This document shows, piece by piece, positions 1 to 6,465 of a stretch of DNA of 23,500 nt. The stretch comes from Bacillota bacterium (GTDB lineage Bacteria; Bacillota; Bacilli; Paenibacillales; NBRC-103111). The stretch is taken from positions 1-23,500 of the forward strand of contig JAEWMH010000156.1 in NCBI GenBank assembly GCA_023393235.1, read 5' to 3'. A program made the position numbers and the translations under genes. The number at the start of each line of letters is the position of its first letter. Within the stretch, counting starts at the first letter, position 1. The notes beneath the pieces were generated by a model. The model had not been told where the DNA came from. It ran no database searches and saw only the letters and a list, made by a program, of their open reading frames with translations.

Positions 1-486
1 CCCCGCAAGGAGCTGAAGGCGTTCCGGAAGGTAGAGCTCCAGCCGGGAGAAACCCAAACCGTCACCTTCGAGCTGGATAAACGGGCCTTTGCCTGTTATC
101 ACACGGGACTTGGCGATTGGGTTGCGGAAACAGGGGAGTATGAGCTGTTGGCGGGAAGATCCTCCCGGGATATTATTCTGCATACCGTAATCCATGTGGA
201 ATCCACGTCGGTGGTCCGGCGAGTTTACCACCGCAATACTCTGCTGGGAGACCTGTACGGCGATCCGCAAACCATGAAAATGGCCAAACGGCTGATGGAG
301 GCTACCGGTCTGATGGGTCCCGGTGAAGAAGAGGGCAACGAGCTGATGATGGCCATCATGAAATATCTGCCGCTCCGCGGAGCGGTGGCTTTCAGCCAAG
401 GGAAGCTGACGGACCAGGATCTGGAGGACATTCTGAAGGAATTGAACGAGGAGCCGGGGCGGGCAGGGGGCTCGGCAAAAATCTGA
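1..486 (+). CDS. Glycoside hydrolase family 3 (beta-glucosidase type), C-terminal part
   Basis: The frame is open from the first base of the window to the TGA at 484-486, so this is the 3' end of a gene that starts upstream. The visible 161 residues begin with a fibronectin-III-like fold typical of the C-terminus of GH3 enzymes: RKELKAFRKVELQPGETQTV, then a strand ending FELDKRAF, then GEYELLAGRSSRDI. After it comes a helical extension of about 85 residues (from VVRRVYHRNTLLGDLYGDP onward) that follows this module in many Firmicutes GH3 proteins. The catalytic TIM-barrel and the nucleophile Asp lie outside the window, so substrate (beta-glucoside, xyloside or other) cannot be read. An ATG at 148 exists, but the upstream residues continue the same domain, so it is internal. 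A terminator hairpin follows directly. Confidence 0.85.
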   Translation, partial: PRKELKAFRKVELQPGETQTVTFELDKRAFACYHTGLGDWVAETGEYELLAGRSSRDIILHTVIHVESTSVVRRVYHRNTLLGDLYGDPQTMKMAKRLMEATGLMGPGEEEGNELMMAIMKYLPLRGAVAFSQGKLTDQDLEDILKELNEEPGRAGGSAKI

Positions 487-517
487 AGAGTCTTGTGACG
501 ATACAATGTGGTTGCAG

Positions 518-550
518 AGGGAGCTACGGAAAACCGTTAGCTCCCTTTTT
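518..550 (+). terminator. Rho-independent terminator of the GH3 gene
   Basis: AGGGAGCTA (518-526) pairs perfectly with TAGCTCCCT (538-546), and the right arm runs straight into a T-tract (546-550). On the plus strand this is a standard intrinsic terminator 30 bases after the GH3 stop. The stop codon of the convergent BCCT gene (537-539) lies inside the hairpin, so the right arm and T-tract overlap the end of that gene. There is no matching T-run on the minus strand, so termination is mainly one way. Confidence 0.8.
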
Positions 551-2096
551 CCATTTCTTCCTCCATCCATTTCTCTATTCTCTGGATTCTGCGCTTTTCC
601 TTGCGTTCGGCTTCCCGCACCTCTGTCTTCAATGCCCGGTTGGTGGAGACCACCATGAGCAGCAGCACCACAGTAAAAGGCAGCGCCATTACAATAGAAG
701 CGGTCTGGACACCCTCCAGTCCACCGCTTGCCAGCAGAACTGCAGCGATGCTGGAGATCAGAACCCCCCACACCAGCTTGGTTGCCAAACGGGGATTTAG
801 GGATCCGTTGCTCGACAACATCGCCAGGACGAAGGTGGCGGAGTCCGCCGAGGTAATGAAGAAGGTGATAATGAGAAAGGTCGCCAGCATGGCCAAGACC
901 ATGCCGAAGGGAAATTGCTCCAGCGTGATGAAAAGGGCGGAGGTGACATCCTGGTTCACGGCGTCCCCGATGTGCCTGCCCTGAAACATCTCATAATACA
1001 AAGCCGATCCCCCGAACGCGGAAAACCAGACCATGCTGAGAAGTGTAGGCACAAACAGGACCCCCATGACGAACTCCTTAATCGTTCTCCCCCTGGAGAT
1101 CCGGGCGATAAAGCTGCCTACAAACGGTGCCCAGGAAATCCACCAGGCCCAATAAAAAATGGTCCAGGCGCCCACAAACGTTTTCTGTGTAAAAGGGGTC
1201 ATCCGGAAGCTCATCGGGATCAGATTGCCCATATAAGAGCCGATCGTGGTGGTCAAGGCCTCCACAAGAAAGAAGGAGGGACCCGCAATCAGCACAACCA
1301 GCAGCAGCAGGAAAGCCAAGCCCAGATTTAGATTGCTCAGATATTTAATGCCGCGGTCCAATCCGGTGGAAGCCGAGAACAGGAACAGGACGGTCACCAC
1401 GGCAATGATCAGAAGCTGCCATGTTGTGGAGTGGGGGAAGCCGAACAGATGGCTCAACCCTCCGTTAATCTGCATGGCGCCAAGCCCCAGGGAGGTGGCG
1501 ACGCCGAATACCGTGGCGATAACCGCCAGAGTGTCGATGGTTTTTCCGATAACCCCCTCCACGCGGCTGCCTAACAGGGGATATAAGGTGGAGCTGATCA
1601 GGTTGGAACGCCCTTTGCGAAAGTGAGAGTAGGCCAGGCTGAGGGCGATAATCGTGTAAATAGCCCAGGGATGCAAGCCCCAATGGAAGAAGCAATAACG
1701 TAGAGCAGTCTGGGCGGCTTTGGCGGATGAGCCCTCAACTCCCTCAGGAGGCGACAGATAGTGGAAGACCGGTTCAGCCACTCCCCAGAATACAAGACCA
1801 ATTCCCATACCAGCGGAGAAGAGCATAGCCAGCCACGTCCAGAAAGGGTATTCGGGCTCCTCGTCGTCTTGGCCCAGTCGGATTTTGCCGTAGCTGCCGA
1901 AGGCGAGAAAAAAGGCAAACGCCAGCATCACGAAAGTAGCGATCAGATAAAACCACCCGAAGCTTTTTGTAATAAGAGCAAGCGCCTGCTTGGATGCGGT
2001 GTTCAATTGCTCCGGCATCAGGAAGCCGATGATCACGAAGAGTCCCGCAACGGTTACGGATAGGATAAATACCGGTCCGATTCTGTTTTGGTGCAC
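537..2096 (-). CDS. BCCT family glycine betaine/choline-type transporter (OpuD-like)
   Basis: This 519-residue integral membrane protein of the betaine-choline-carnitine transporter family is close to the usual length (about 510 in Bacillus OpuD). It shows the family motif GMGIGLVFWGVAEPVFHY at about residues 95-112 and the Trp-rich FYWAWWISWAPFVGSFIAR segment that forms the quaternary-ammonium cage. About twelve hydrophobic helices are visible. The highly charged C-terminus (REAERKEKRRIQRIEKWMEE) is predicted helical and resembles the tails used for osmosensing in BetP-like members. The expected role is sodium-coupled uptake of glycine betaine or a similar compatible solute under osmotic stress; the exact substrate cannot be read. 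The start is GTG at 2094-2096, set by AGAGGAGG about seven bases upstream. Its neighbours are functionally unrelated: a convergent GH3 gene and a divergent ugp operon. Confidence 0.9.
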   Translation of the reverse strand: MHQNRIGPVFILSVTVAGLFVIIGFLMPEQLNTASKQALALITKSFGWFYLIATFVMLAFAFFLAFGSYGKIRLGQDDEEPEYPFWTWLAMLFSAGMGIGLVFWGVAEPVFHYLSPPEGVEGSSAKAAQTALRYCFFHWGLHPWAIYTIIALSLAYSHFRKGRSNLISSTLYPLLGSRVEGVIGKTIDTLAVIATVFGVATSLGLGAMQINGGLSHLFGFPHSTTWQLLIIAVVTVLFLFSASTGLDRGIKYLSNLNLGLAFLLLLVVLIAGPSFFLVEALTTTIGSYMGNLIPMSFRMTPFTQKTFVGAWTIFYWAWWISWAPFVGSFIARISRGRTIKEFVMGVLFVPTLLSMVWFSAFGGSALYYEMFQGRHIGDAVNQDVTSALFITLEQFPFGMVLAMLATFLIITFFITSADSATFVLAMLSSNGSLNPRLATKLVWGVLISSIAAVLLASGGLEGVQTASIVMALPFTVVLLLMVVSTNRALKTEVREAERKEKRRIQRIEKWMEEEMEKGS

Positions 2097-2124
2097 AGGG
2101 ATTCCTCCTCTGGATGGATTCTAA

Positions 2125-2156
2125 GGATAATTTCTCCTTAAATTCGGAGATTATCC
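2125..2156. promoter_or_regulatory. Imperfect inverted repeat in the BCCT leader/promoter region
   Basis: GGATAAT-tt-CTCC at 2125-2137 is mirrored by GGAG-ATTATCC at 2146-2156, with the loop TTAAATTC. The arms pair over 11 bases with a two-base bulge. It lies 30-60 bases upstream of the GTG start of the BCCT gene, so it could be an operator or a 5'-leader hairpin. There is no T-tract. Function unknown. Confidence 0.35.
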
Positions 2157-2224
2157 CTGCTGTCCGTTTCCCTCTTAACCGTCTCCCTGAATTTCGGCCG
2201 CCAGTCCGGTTTTACAATTCCTTT

Positions 2225-2245
2225 AGGAATTTACCATAAATTCCT
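2225..2245. promoter_or_regulatory. 21-bp palindrome, probable operator upstream of the ugp-type operon
   Basis: AGGAATTTA (2225-2233) and TAAATTCCT (2237-2245) are exact reverse complements separated by CCA. The palindrome sits nine bases upstream of a TTGACA hexamer (2255-2260) in the divergent region between the BCCT gene and the ugpA-type gene. Size and symmetry fit a dimeric DNA-binding regulator; position upstream of a -35 fits an activator, or a repressor of the divergent gene. No cognate regulator gene is adjacent. Confidence 0.5.
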
Positions 2246-2254
2246 TACATTCCA

Positions 2255-2286
2255 TTGACATTCGCTAAATACAAGCCCCTTACACT
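2255..2286 (+). promoter_or_regulatory. Possible sigma-A promoter for the ugp-type operon
   Basis: There is a perfect -35 consensus TTGACA at 2255-2260. The best -10-like hexamer is TACACT at 2281-2286, but the 20-base spacing is longer than ideal, and no better -10 lies at 16-18 bases. The TTG start of the first gene lies 45 bases further on. Plausible but weak, which would fit a regulated promoter. Confidence 0.3.
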
Positions 2287-2330
2287 GGGTTAGGAGTTAG
2301 GAACAAATTCCCAATAAAGGTGGGGTAGAC

Positions 2331-3287
2331 TTGAATTCATTGGAGGGAGAACTCACCATCCTCGCGCCGGCCATTGCCGCCAAGCCGGACCGGAAAACAC
2401 AATCATTGCTCCGTTTGAAGCGGAGGGAGAACGTCATCGGATACTTGTTTCTGGCGCCTTCACTGCTTGTATTCGGCATCTTTCTGTTCTATCCGCTTCT
2501 GCAGTCTCTTTATCTCAGCGTCCATCTGACGGACCCGCGCGGGCGGATCGCCGCTTTTGTGGGGCTGGAGAATTTCGCGAACCTGCTCACCTCGGCTGTT
2601 TTCTGGAACTCTCTAAAGGTAACCGGGCTGTTTACGCTGCTTACGGTTCCCACGGGAATTGTGCTGGGTTTGCTGCTGGCTGCCCTGACACATACCAGGC
2701 TGCGGTACATGCGGGTGTTCCAGTTTATCTTCTCGCTGCCCTTGGCTCTGTCCGTAAGCACAACGGCCATTATCTGGATGATGCTGTATCATCCGACATT
2801 GGGGATGTTCAACTATCTGCTCAGCGTTATCGGCCTGCCTGCCGTCCAATGGCTGACGGATCCCTCCACGGCGCTTTTTTCCATTGCCATCATGACCGTG
2901 TGGATGCATTCCGGCTTCAACTATATCGTGCTGCTCAGCGGCCTTCAGGGAATCTCTGAGGAAATCTACGACAGCGCCAGGATCGACGGCTCCGGCCCGG
3001 TGCGGACCTTCGTCCAGATTATCTTTCCCTTGCTGACACCGACTGTGTTCTTTCTGGTCATCGTGTCCATGATCCAGGCGTTCCAGGCCTTTGGCCAGAT
3101 CCATATTTTGACCAAAGGCGGGCCTGCCGGCTCCACAGATGTGTTCGTCTATTCGATTTATAAGGAAGCCTTCGTCAATTACCAATTCGGCACCGGCAGC
3201 GCTATGGCGCTGGTGCTGTTTGTGATCATCCTCATTCTGACGGTGATCCAGTTTACGGTGCTGGAGAGGAAGGTGCATTACCAATGA
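2331..3287 (+). CDS. ugpA: ABC transporter permease, UgpA/MalF type
   Basis: This 318-residue inner-membrane subunit of a CUT1-family carbohydrate/phosphate-ester importer has about six transmembrane helices, the first at about residues 36-62 (IGYLFLAPSLLVFGIFLF). The cytoplasmic EAA loop that docks the ATPase is at about 206-235 (YDSARIDGSGPVRTF...FPLL). The start is TTG at 2331, preceded by AAGGTGG about seven bases upstream; the N-terminal 30 residues are a polar extension, so a later start is possible though none has a better ribosome site. It overlaps the next gene by four bases (ATGA), so the two permeases are translationally coupled. The UgpA assignment comes mainly from the UgpB-like binding protein two genes downstream; the permease alone would only support a general sugar permease. 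No ATPase gene is adjacent. Confidence 0.85.
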   Translation: MNSLEGELTILAPAIAAKPDRKTQSLLRLKRRENVIGYLFLAPSLLVFGIFLFYPLLQSLYLSVHLTDPRGRIAAFVGLENFANLLTSAVFWNSLKVTGLFTLLTVPTGIVLGLLLAALTHTRLRYMRVFQFIFSLPLALSVSTTAIIWMMLYHPTLGMFNYLLSVIGLPAVQWLTDPSTALFSIAIMTVWMHSGFNYIVLLSGLQGISEEIYDSARIDGSGPVRTFVQIIFPLLTPTVFFLVIVSMIQAFQAFGQIHILTKGGPAGSTDVFVYSIYKEAFVNYQFGTGSAMALVLFVIILILTVIQFTVLERKVHYQ

Positions 3288-4111
3288 GCTTGAAGCGGTT
3301 TTCCGGCCACAGCTTGTATTATGTGCTCCTGACCATTGCAGGGGCAGTTATGATCTATCCGCTGCTTTATACCTTCCTGGCGGCATTTATGACCCCGGAT
3401 GAGGCGATGATGTATCCGCCCAAGCTGTTTCCGTCCGGTGCTTACCTGGAGAACGTCCGAAAGGTACTGGAAATCATTCCGGTCGCCCGGTTCATCTCCA
3501 ACAGCTTCGTCATTGCCGCGTTGATTACCCTCGGACAAGTAGTGACAGGGGCTATGGCGGCATACGCGTTTGCGTATGTTCCCTTCCGGTACAAGTCCTT
3601 CTGGTTCGCCCTGTTCCTGTCCACCATGATGATTCCCTGGGAGGTTACCATCATCCCCAACTACCTCACGGTCAAAAAATGGGGCTGGCTCGACTCCTAT
3701 CAAGGTTTAACCATTCCGTTTCTGGCGTCGGCCTTCGGCGTATTCTTGCTCCGCCAATTCTTCCTGCAGCTGCCCCGGGAGCTGTTCGAGGCAGCGCGGA
3801 TGGACGGCTGCGGCCATATCCGGCACTTCCTGAAGATTGTGCTTCCTCTGTCCCGCCCGGCACTGGCGACGTTATCCGTCTATGTGTTCCTGCAGTCCTG
3901 GAACATGTACCTTTGGCCCTTGCTCATCACCAACAGCACAGAGATGCGGACGGTCCAGATCGGAATCGGCATGCTGCAATTTGAGGAATTCACCTCTTGG
4001 AGCCTGGTTTTGTCCGGAGTTGCCATCGTTCTCTTGCCGTCGCTGCTCCTGCTGGTCCTGGGGCTCAAGCAGCTTGTGCGCGGTATAACGGCTGGAGCAG
4101 TCAAGGGCTAA
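3284..4111 (+). CDS. ugpE: ABC transporter permease, UgpE/MalG type
   Basis: This 275-residue second membrane subunit is the usual length for UgpE/MalG proteins. It has about six hydrophobic helices and the EAA loop at about residues 166-193 (LFEAARMDGCGHIRHFLKIV), with the conserved AAR-DG core. It pairs with the preceding permease to form the translocation channel. Its ATG lies within the ATGA overlap with the upstream stop, so translation is coupled. A 92-base gap separates it from the binding-protein gene. The C-terminus (LVRGITAGAVKG) is the standard ending of this family. As for its partner, substrate class is inferred from the binding protein rather than from this sequence. Confidence 0.87.
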   Translation: MSLKRFSGHSLYYVLLTIAGAVMIYPLLYTFLAAFMTPDEAMMYPPKLFPSGAYLENVRKVLEIIPVARFISNSFVIAALITLGQVVTGAMAAYAFAYVPFRYKSFWFALFLSTMMIPWEVTIIPNYLTVKKWGWLDSYQGLTIPFLASAFGVFLLRQFFLQLPRELFEAARMDGCGHIRHFLKIVLPLSRPALATLSVYVFLQSWNMYLWPLLITNSTEMRTVQIGIGMLQFEEFTSWSLVLSGVAIVLLPSLLLLVLGLKQLVRGITAGAVKG

Positions 4112-4203
4112 GCCCAACTCCGGGATTCCGGTGATCCCCGCCGCCAGGCGGTTCACAGTATACAAGGATACATACCAACCATTAAGGGAGAGAGAAACCA
4201 AAC

Positions 4204-5604
4204 ATGAAATCGATGATGCGAAAAGGTCTTACGGCGGTCCTGGCTGCCGGAGCATTACTGGCCACCTCCGCCTGCGGAGGCGTCACGGAACCAGGAAGCA
4301 ACGGCTCCGCTGCCTCGCCTGCCAACAGCGAAAAACCTGCTGCTTCAACCGCCGCAGCCGACAAGAAGGAACCGGTAAAGATTGTTTGGTGGCATTCCAT
4401 GGGCGGTGAGCTGGGCAAGGCAATAGACAAGCTGGTGACAGACTACAACGCCTCACAAACGGGCATCAAGGTGGAGGTTGTGTACCAGGGTACCTATGAT
4501 GAGAGTCTGAATAAGATGAAGGCCTCCATGGATTCCAAAAGCGGCCCCAATATGATCCAGGTATTCGAAATCGGCTCCCGGTTCATGATCGATTCCAAGG
4601 CGATTACCCCGGTTCAGACCTTCATCGACCAGGAAAAATACGATTTATCCCAGCTGGAGGAAAACATTCTTGGCTACTATACCTTCGAAGGCAAGCAATA
4701 TTCCATGCCGTTTAATACCTCCAACCCGATCCTTTATTACAATAAGGATATGTTCAAGGCAGCGGGGCTGGATCCCGAGAAGCCGCCGCAAACCTTCGAA
4801 GACGTGAAAAAAGCCGCCGCCGCTTTGACCAAGGACGGTAAAACCGGCGCTTCCTTCGCTATCTACGGCTGGTTCGCCGAGCAGTTCTTCGCCAATCAAG
4901 GGGCCGAATATGTGGATAACGGCAACGGCCGCACCGCGCCGGCTACCAAGTCCCTTGTGAACAGTGAAGCAGGTTTCAAAACCCTCTCCTGGTGGAAGGA
5001 CCTGGTTGACACCAAATCCGCCGTGAACCTGGGCCGCAAAACTGATGATACCAAAAAGGCCTTCCTTGCCGGGCAAGTGGCGATGACGCTGGATTCCACG
5101 GCTTCTCTTCGGGGGATTGTGGATGCGGCTGCCGGCAAGTTTGAGGTAGGCACAGGCTTCCTGCCGAAGCCGGAAGGGGCTGCCCCAGGCGGCGTAGTCG
5201 TTGGCGGAGCCTCCAACTGGATTCTGAACAACAAGCCGGAGGCGGAGCAGAAGGCGGCGTGGGAATTCATGAAGTACCTGGCCAAGCCGGAGATTCAGGC
5301 CCAATGGCATATCGGCACCGGATATTTCCCCATAACCAAAAAAGCCTACGATGAGCAGATCGTGAAGGACAACATGACCAAATATCCGCAGTTCAAAACC
5401 GCGGTCGACCAGCTCCACAGCACCAAGCTGAGCAAAGCCACCCAAGGCGCCGTCATGGGGGTGTTCCCGGAAGCGCGTCAGCTGGTGGAAGGCGCCATTG
5501 AGGAGGCGCTTACCGCCAAGAAGCCGCCCCAACAAGCGCTGGACGATGCGGCCAAGGCCATTACCGAAAAAATCGGGAACTATAACAAAACGGTGGCGAA
5601 GTAA
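4204..5604 (+). CDS. ugpB: UgpB-like substrate-binding lipoprotein (glycerol-3-phosphate/glycerophosphodiester ABC importer)
   Basis: This 466-residue extracellular binding protein is tethered to the membrane as a lipoprotein. The signal peptide has a lipobox ending TSAC with Cys24 as the lipidated residue, followed by a Ser/Ala/Asn-rich linker. From memory of E. coli UgpB, several blocks correspond closely: WWHSMGGELGK near residue 62, PFNTSNPILYYNKDMFKAAG, VVGGASNWIL and QWHIGTGYFPITKKAYD. That supports glycerol-3-phosphate or glycerophosphodiesters as substrate more than a plain sugar, although UgpB-like proteins in Firmicutes may have drifted. It is the last gene of the permease-permease-binding-protein operon, with a GGGAGAG ribosome site about 12 bases before the ATG, and it is followed by a hairpin terminator. 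The missing UgpC ATPase must be supplied from elsewhere. Confidence 0.85.
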   Translation: MKSMMRKGLTAVLAAGALLATSACGGVTEPGSNGSAASPANSEKPAASTAAADKKEPVKIVWWHSMGGELGKAIDKLVTDYNASQTGIKVEVVYQGTYDESLNKMKASMDSKSGPNMIQVFEIGSRFMIDSKAITPVQTFIDQEKYDLSQLEENILGYYTFEGKQYSMPFNTSNPILYYNKDMFKAAGLDPEKPPQTFEDVKKAAAALTKDGKTGASFAIYGWFAEQFFANQGAEYVDNGNGRTAPATKSLVNSEAGFKTLSWWKDLVDTKSAVNLGRKTDDTKKAFLAGQVAMTLDSTASLRGIVDAAAGKFEVGTGFLPKPEGAAPGGVVVGGASNWILNNKPEAEQKAAWEFMKYLAKPEIQAQWHIGTGYFPITKKAYDEQIVKDNMTKYPQFKTAVDQLHSTKLSKATQGAVMGVFPEARQLVEGAIEEALTAKKPPQQALDDAAKAITEKIGNYNKTVAK

Positions 5605-5615
5605 AATTTTAATAG

Positions 5616-5660
5616 GCCAATGCAGCTGCGGATAAGCTCCGGCTGCATTGGCTTCTTATA
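5616..5660 (+). terminator. Hairpin terminator after the ugp-type operon
   Basis: GCCAATGCAGC (5616-5626) pairs perfectly with GCTGCATTGGC (5642-5652), followed by TTCTTATA. The stem is strong (11 bp) but the U-tract is interrupted, so termination may be incomplete. It starts 12 bases after the binding-protein stop codon. Confidence 0.65.
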
Positions 5661-5835
5661 ACAGAAGGCTGCATCCGGCATACGAACGGTTCACCCTAAT
5701 TTGGCCTCAATAGAGAATTCCCAGAAGTTTTACCTAATTTTTATCTGGATTTAACAAAAACATGGTGAGCTGGATAGGAAAATCGTCCCAGTCTGTCGAA
5801 TCTCGTAGTAAACGCGAGATAGATGGAGGGAATTT
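5661..5835. other. Intergenic leader of the C92-like gene
   Basis: This AT-rich region without an open frame presumably carries the promoter for the downstream two-gene unit, but no clear -35/-10 pair is visible. A small perfect hairpin (ATCTCG 5800-5805 with CGAGAT 5815-5820) stands just upstream of the GGAGGG ribosome site at 5825-5830. It is too short to call a riboswitch or attenuator. Confidence 0.35.
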
Positions 5836-6465
5836 ATGATGATAAAGCAGCCGTATTCCAAACTTGAACCAACCATGCAAACCGGTGATTTGATCCTGTT
5901 CAGCGGGCAATACCCGATCAGCAAGATGGTAGAGCGGTTGGAGGGAAGCATCTGGTCGCATGCTGCCATGGTGGTGCGTTTACCGGAATGGGACACGCCG
6001 CTGTTGTGGGAATCCACCGCTTTAACCAATTTGCCCGATCTCCAGTTTCAAGACCAGGCCACCGGCCCCAAGCTGGTGGATCTGAAGAGCAGGCTGCTTA
6101 CCTACGGAAGCGATGTAACTCCCTATGTTCCGCCCCGGTATGCGGTGCGCCCGCTGGATGTGGAGCGTACCCCGGAGATGATCCAGGCTCTGGCCTCCCT
6201 GTTCACCGAACTCCATGGCATTCCCAATCCGGGCGAATGGAAAATGATCGCCGAGGTGGTGGAGGGGCGGTTTTTCCGGATCCGGTCCAAGCTGGATAAT
6301 TATACCTGCGGGGAGCTTGTGGCGGAGTCCTACATTAAGCTGGGTCTGTTGGATCCGAAGGCGGTTATTAACGGATTTATGCCTAAGGATTTCTCCACGG
6401 ACGGCAGACTTCGGCTGTTGAAGGGGAAGCTGGAGGACGAAATTGAGATCGATCTTCATTCCTGA
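5836..6465 (+). CDS. Permuted NlpC/P60-like (YiiX/C92-type) papain-fold protein
   Basis: This 209-residue protein has the layout of circularly permuted NlpC/P60 (YiiX/YaeF, C92-like) enzymes. An N-terminal GDLILFSG strand is followed by IWSHAAMVVR with the probable catalytic His42, and the nucleophile candidate Cys158 lies late, in NYTCGELVAESYIKLG. Relatives of this fold hydrolyse amide or ester bonds in peptidoglycan peptides or lipids; which applies here cannot be read. There is no signal peptide or membrane helix, so the protein appears cytoplasmic unless exported unusually. Two ATG codons lie in tandem (5836 and 5839); GGAGGG at 5825-5830 favours the second slightly (spacing 8 versus 5). 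Its 3' end overlaps the diguanylate cyclase gene by 23 bases, indicating co-translation. Confidence 0.75.
   Translation: MMIKQPYSKLEPTMQTGDLILFSGQYPISKMVERLEGSIWSHAAMVVRLPEWDTPLLWESTALTNLPDLQFQDQATGPKLVDLKSRLLTYGSDVTPYVPPRYAVRPLDVERTPEMIQALASLFTELHGIPNPGEWKMIAEVVEGRFFRIRSKLDNYTCGELVAESYIKLGLLDPKAVINGFMPKDFSTDGRLRLLKGKLEDEIEIDLHS

Noticed and set aside
495..800. Rightward small frames at 495-800, 601-984 and 915-1331
   Set aside because: They lie opposite the BCCT transporter, whose membrane helices and signatures are unambiguous on the minus strand.
4645..5535. A 296-codon minus-strand frame
   Set aside because: It is antisense to the UgpB-like gene, with no ribosome site or recognisable domain.
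5799..5821. Riboswitch in the leader of the C92-like gene
   Set aside because: There is only one 6-bp hairpin and no alternative terminator or known aptamer pattern.
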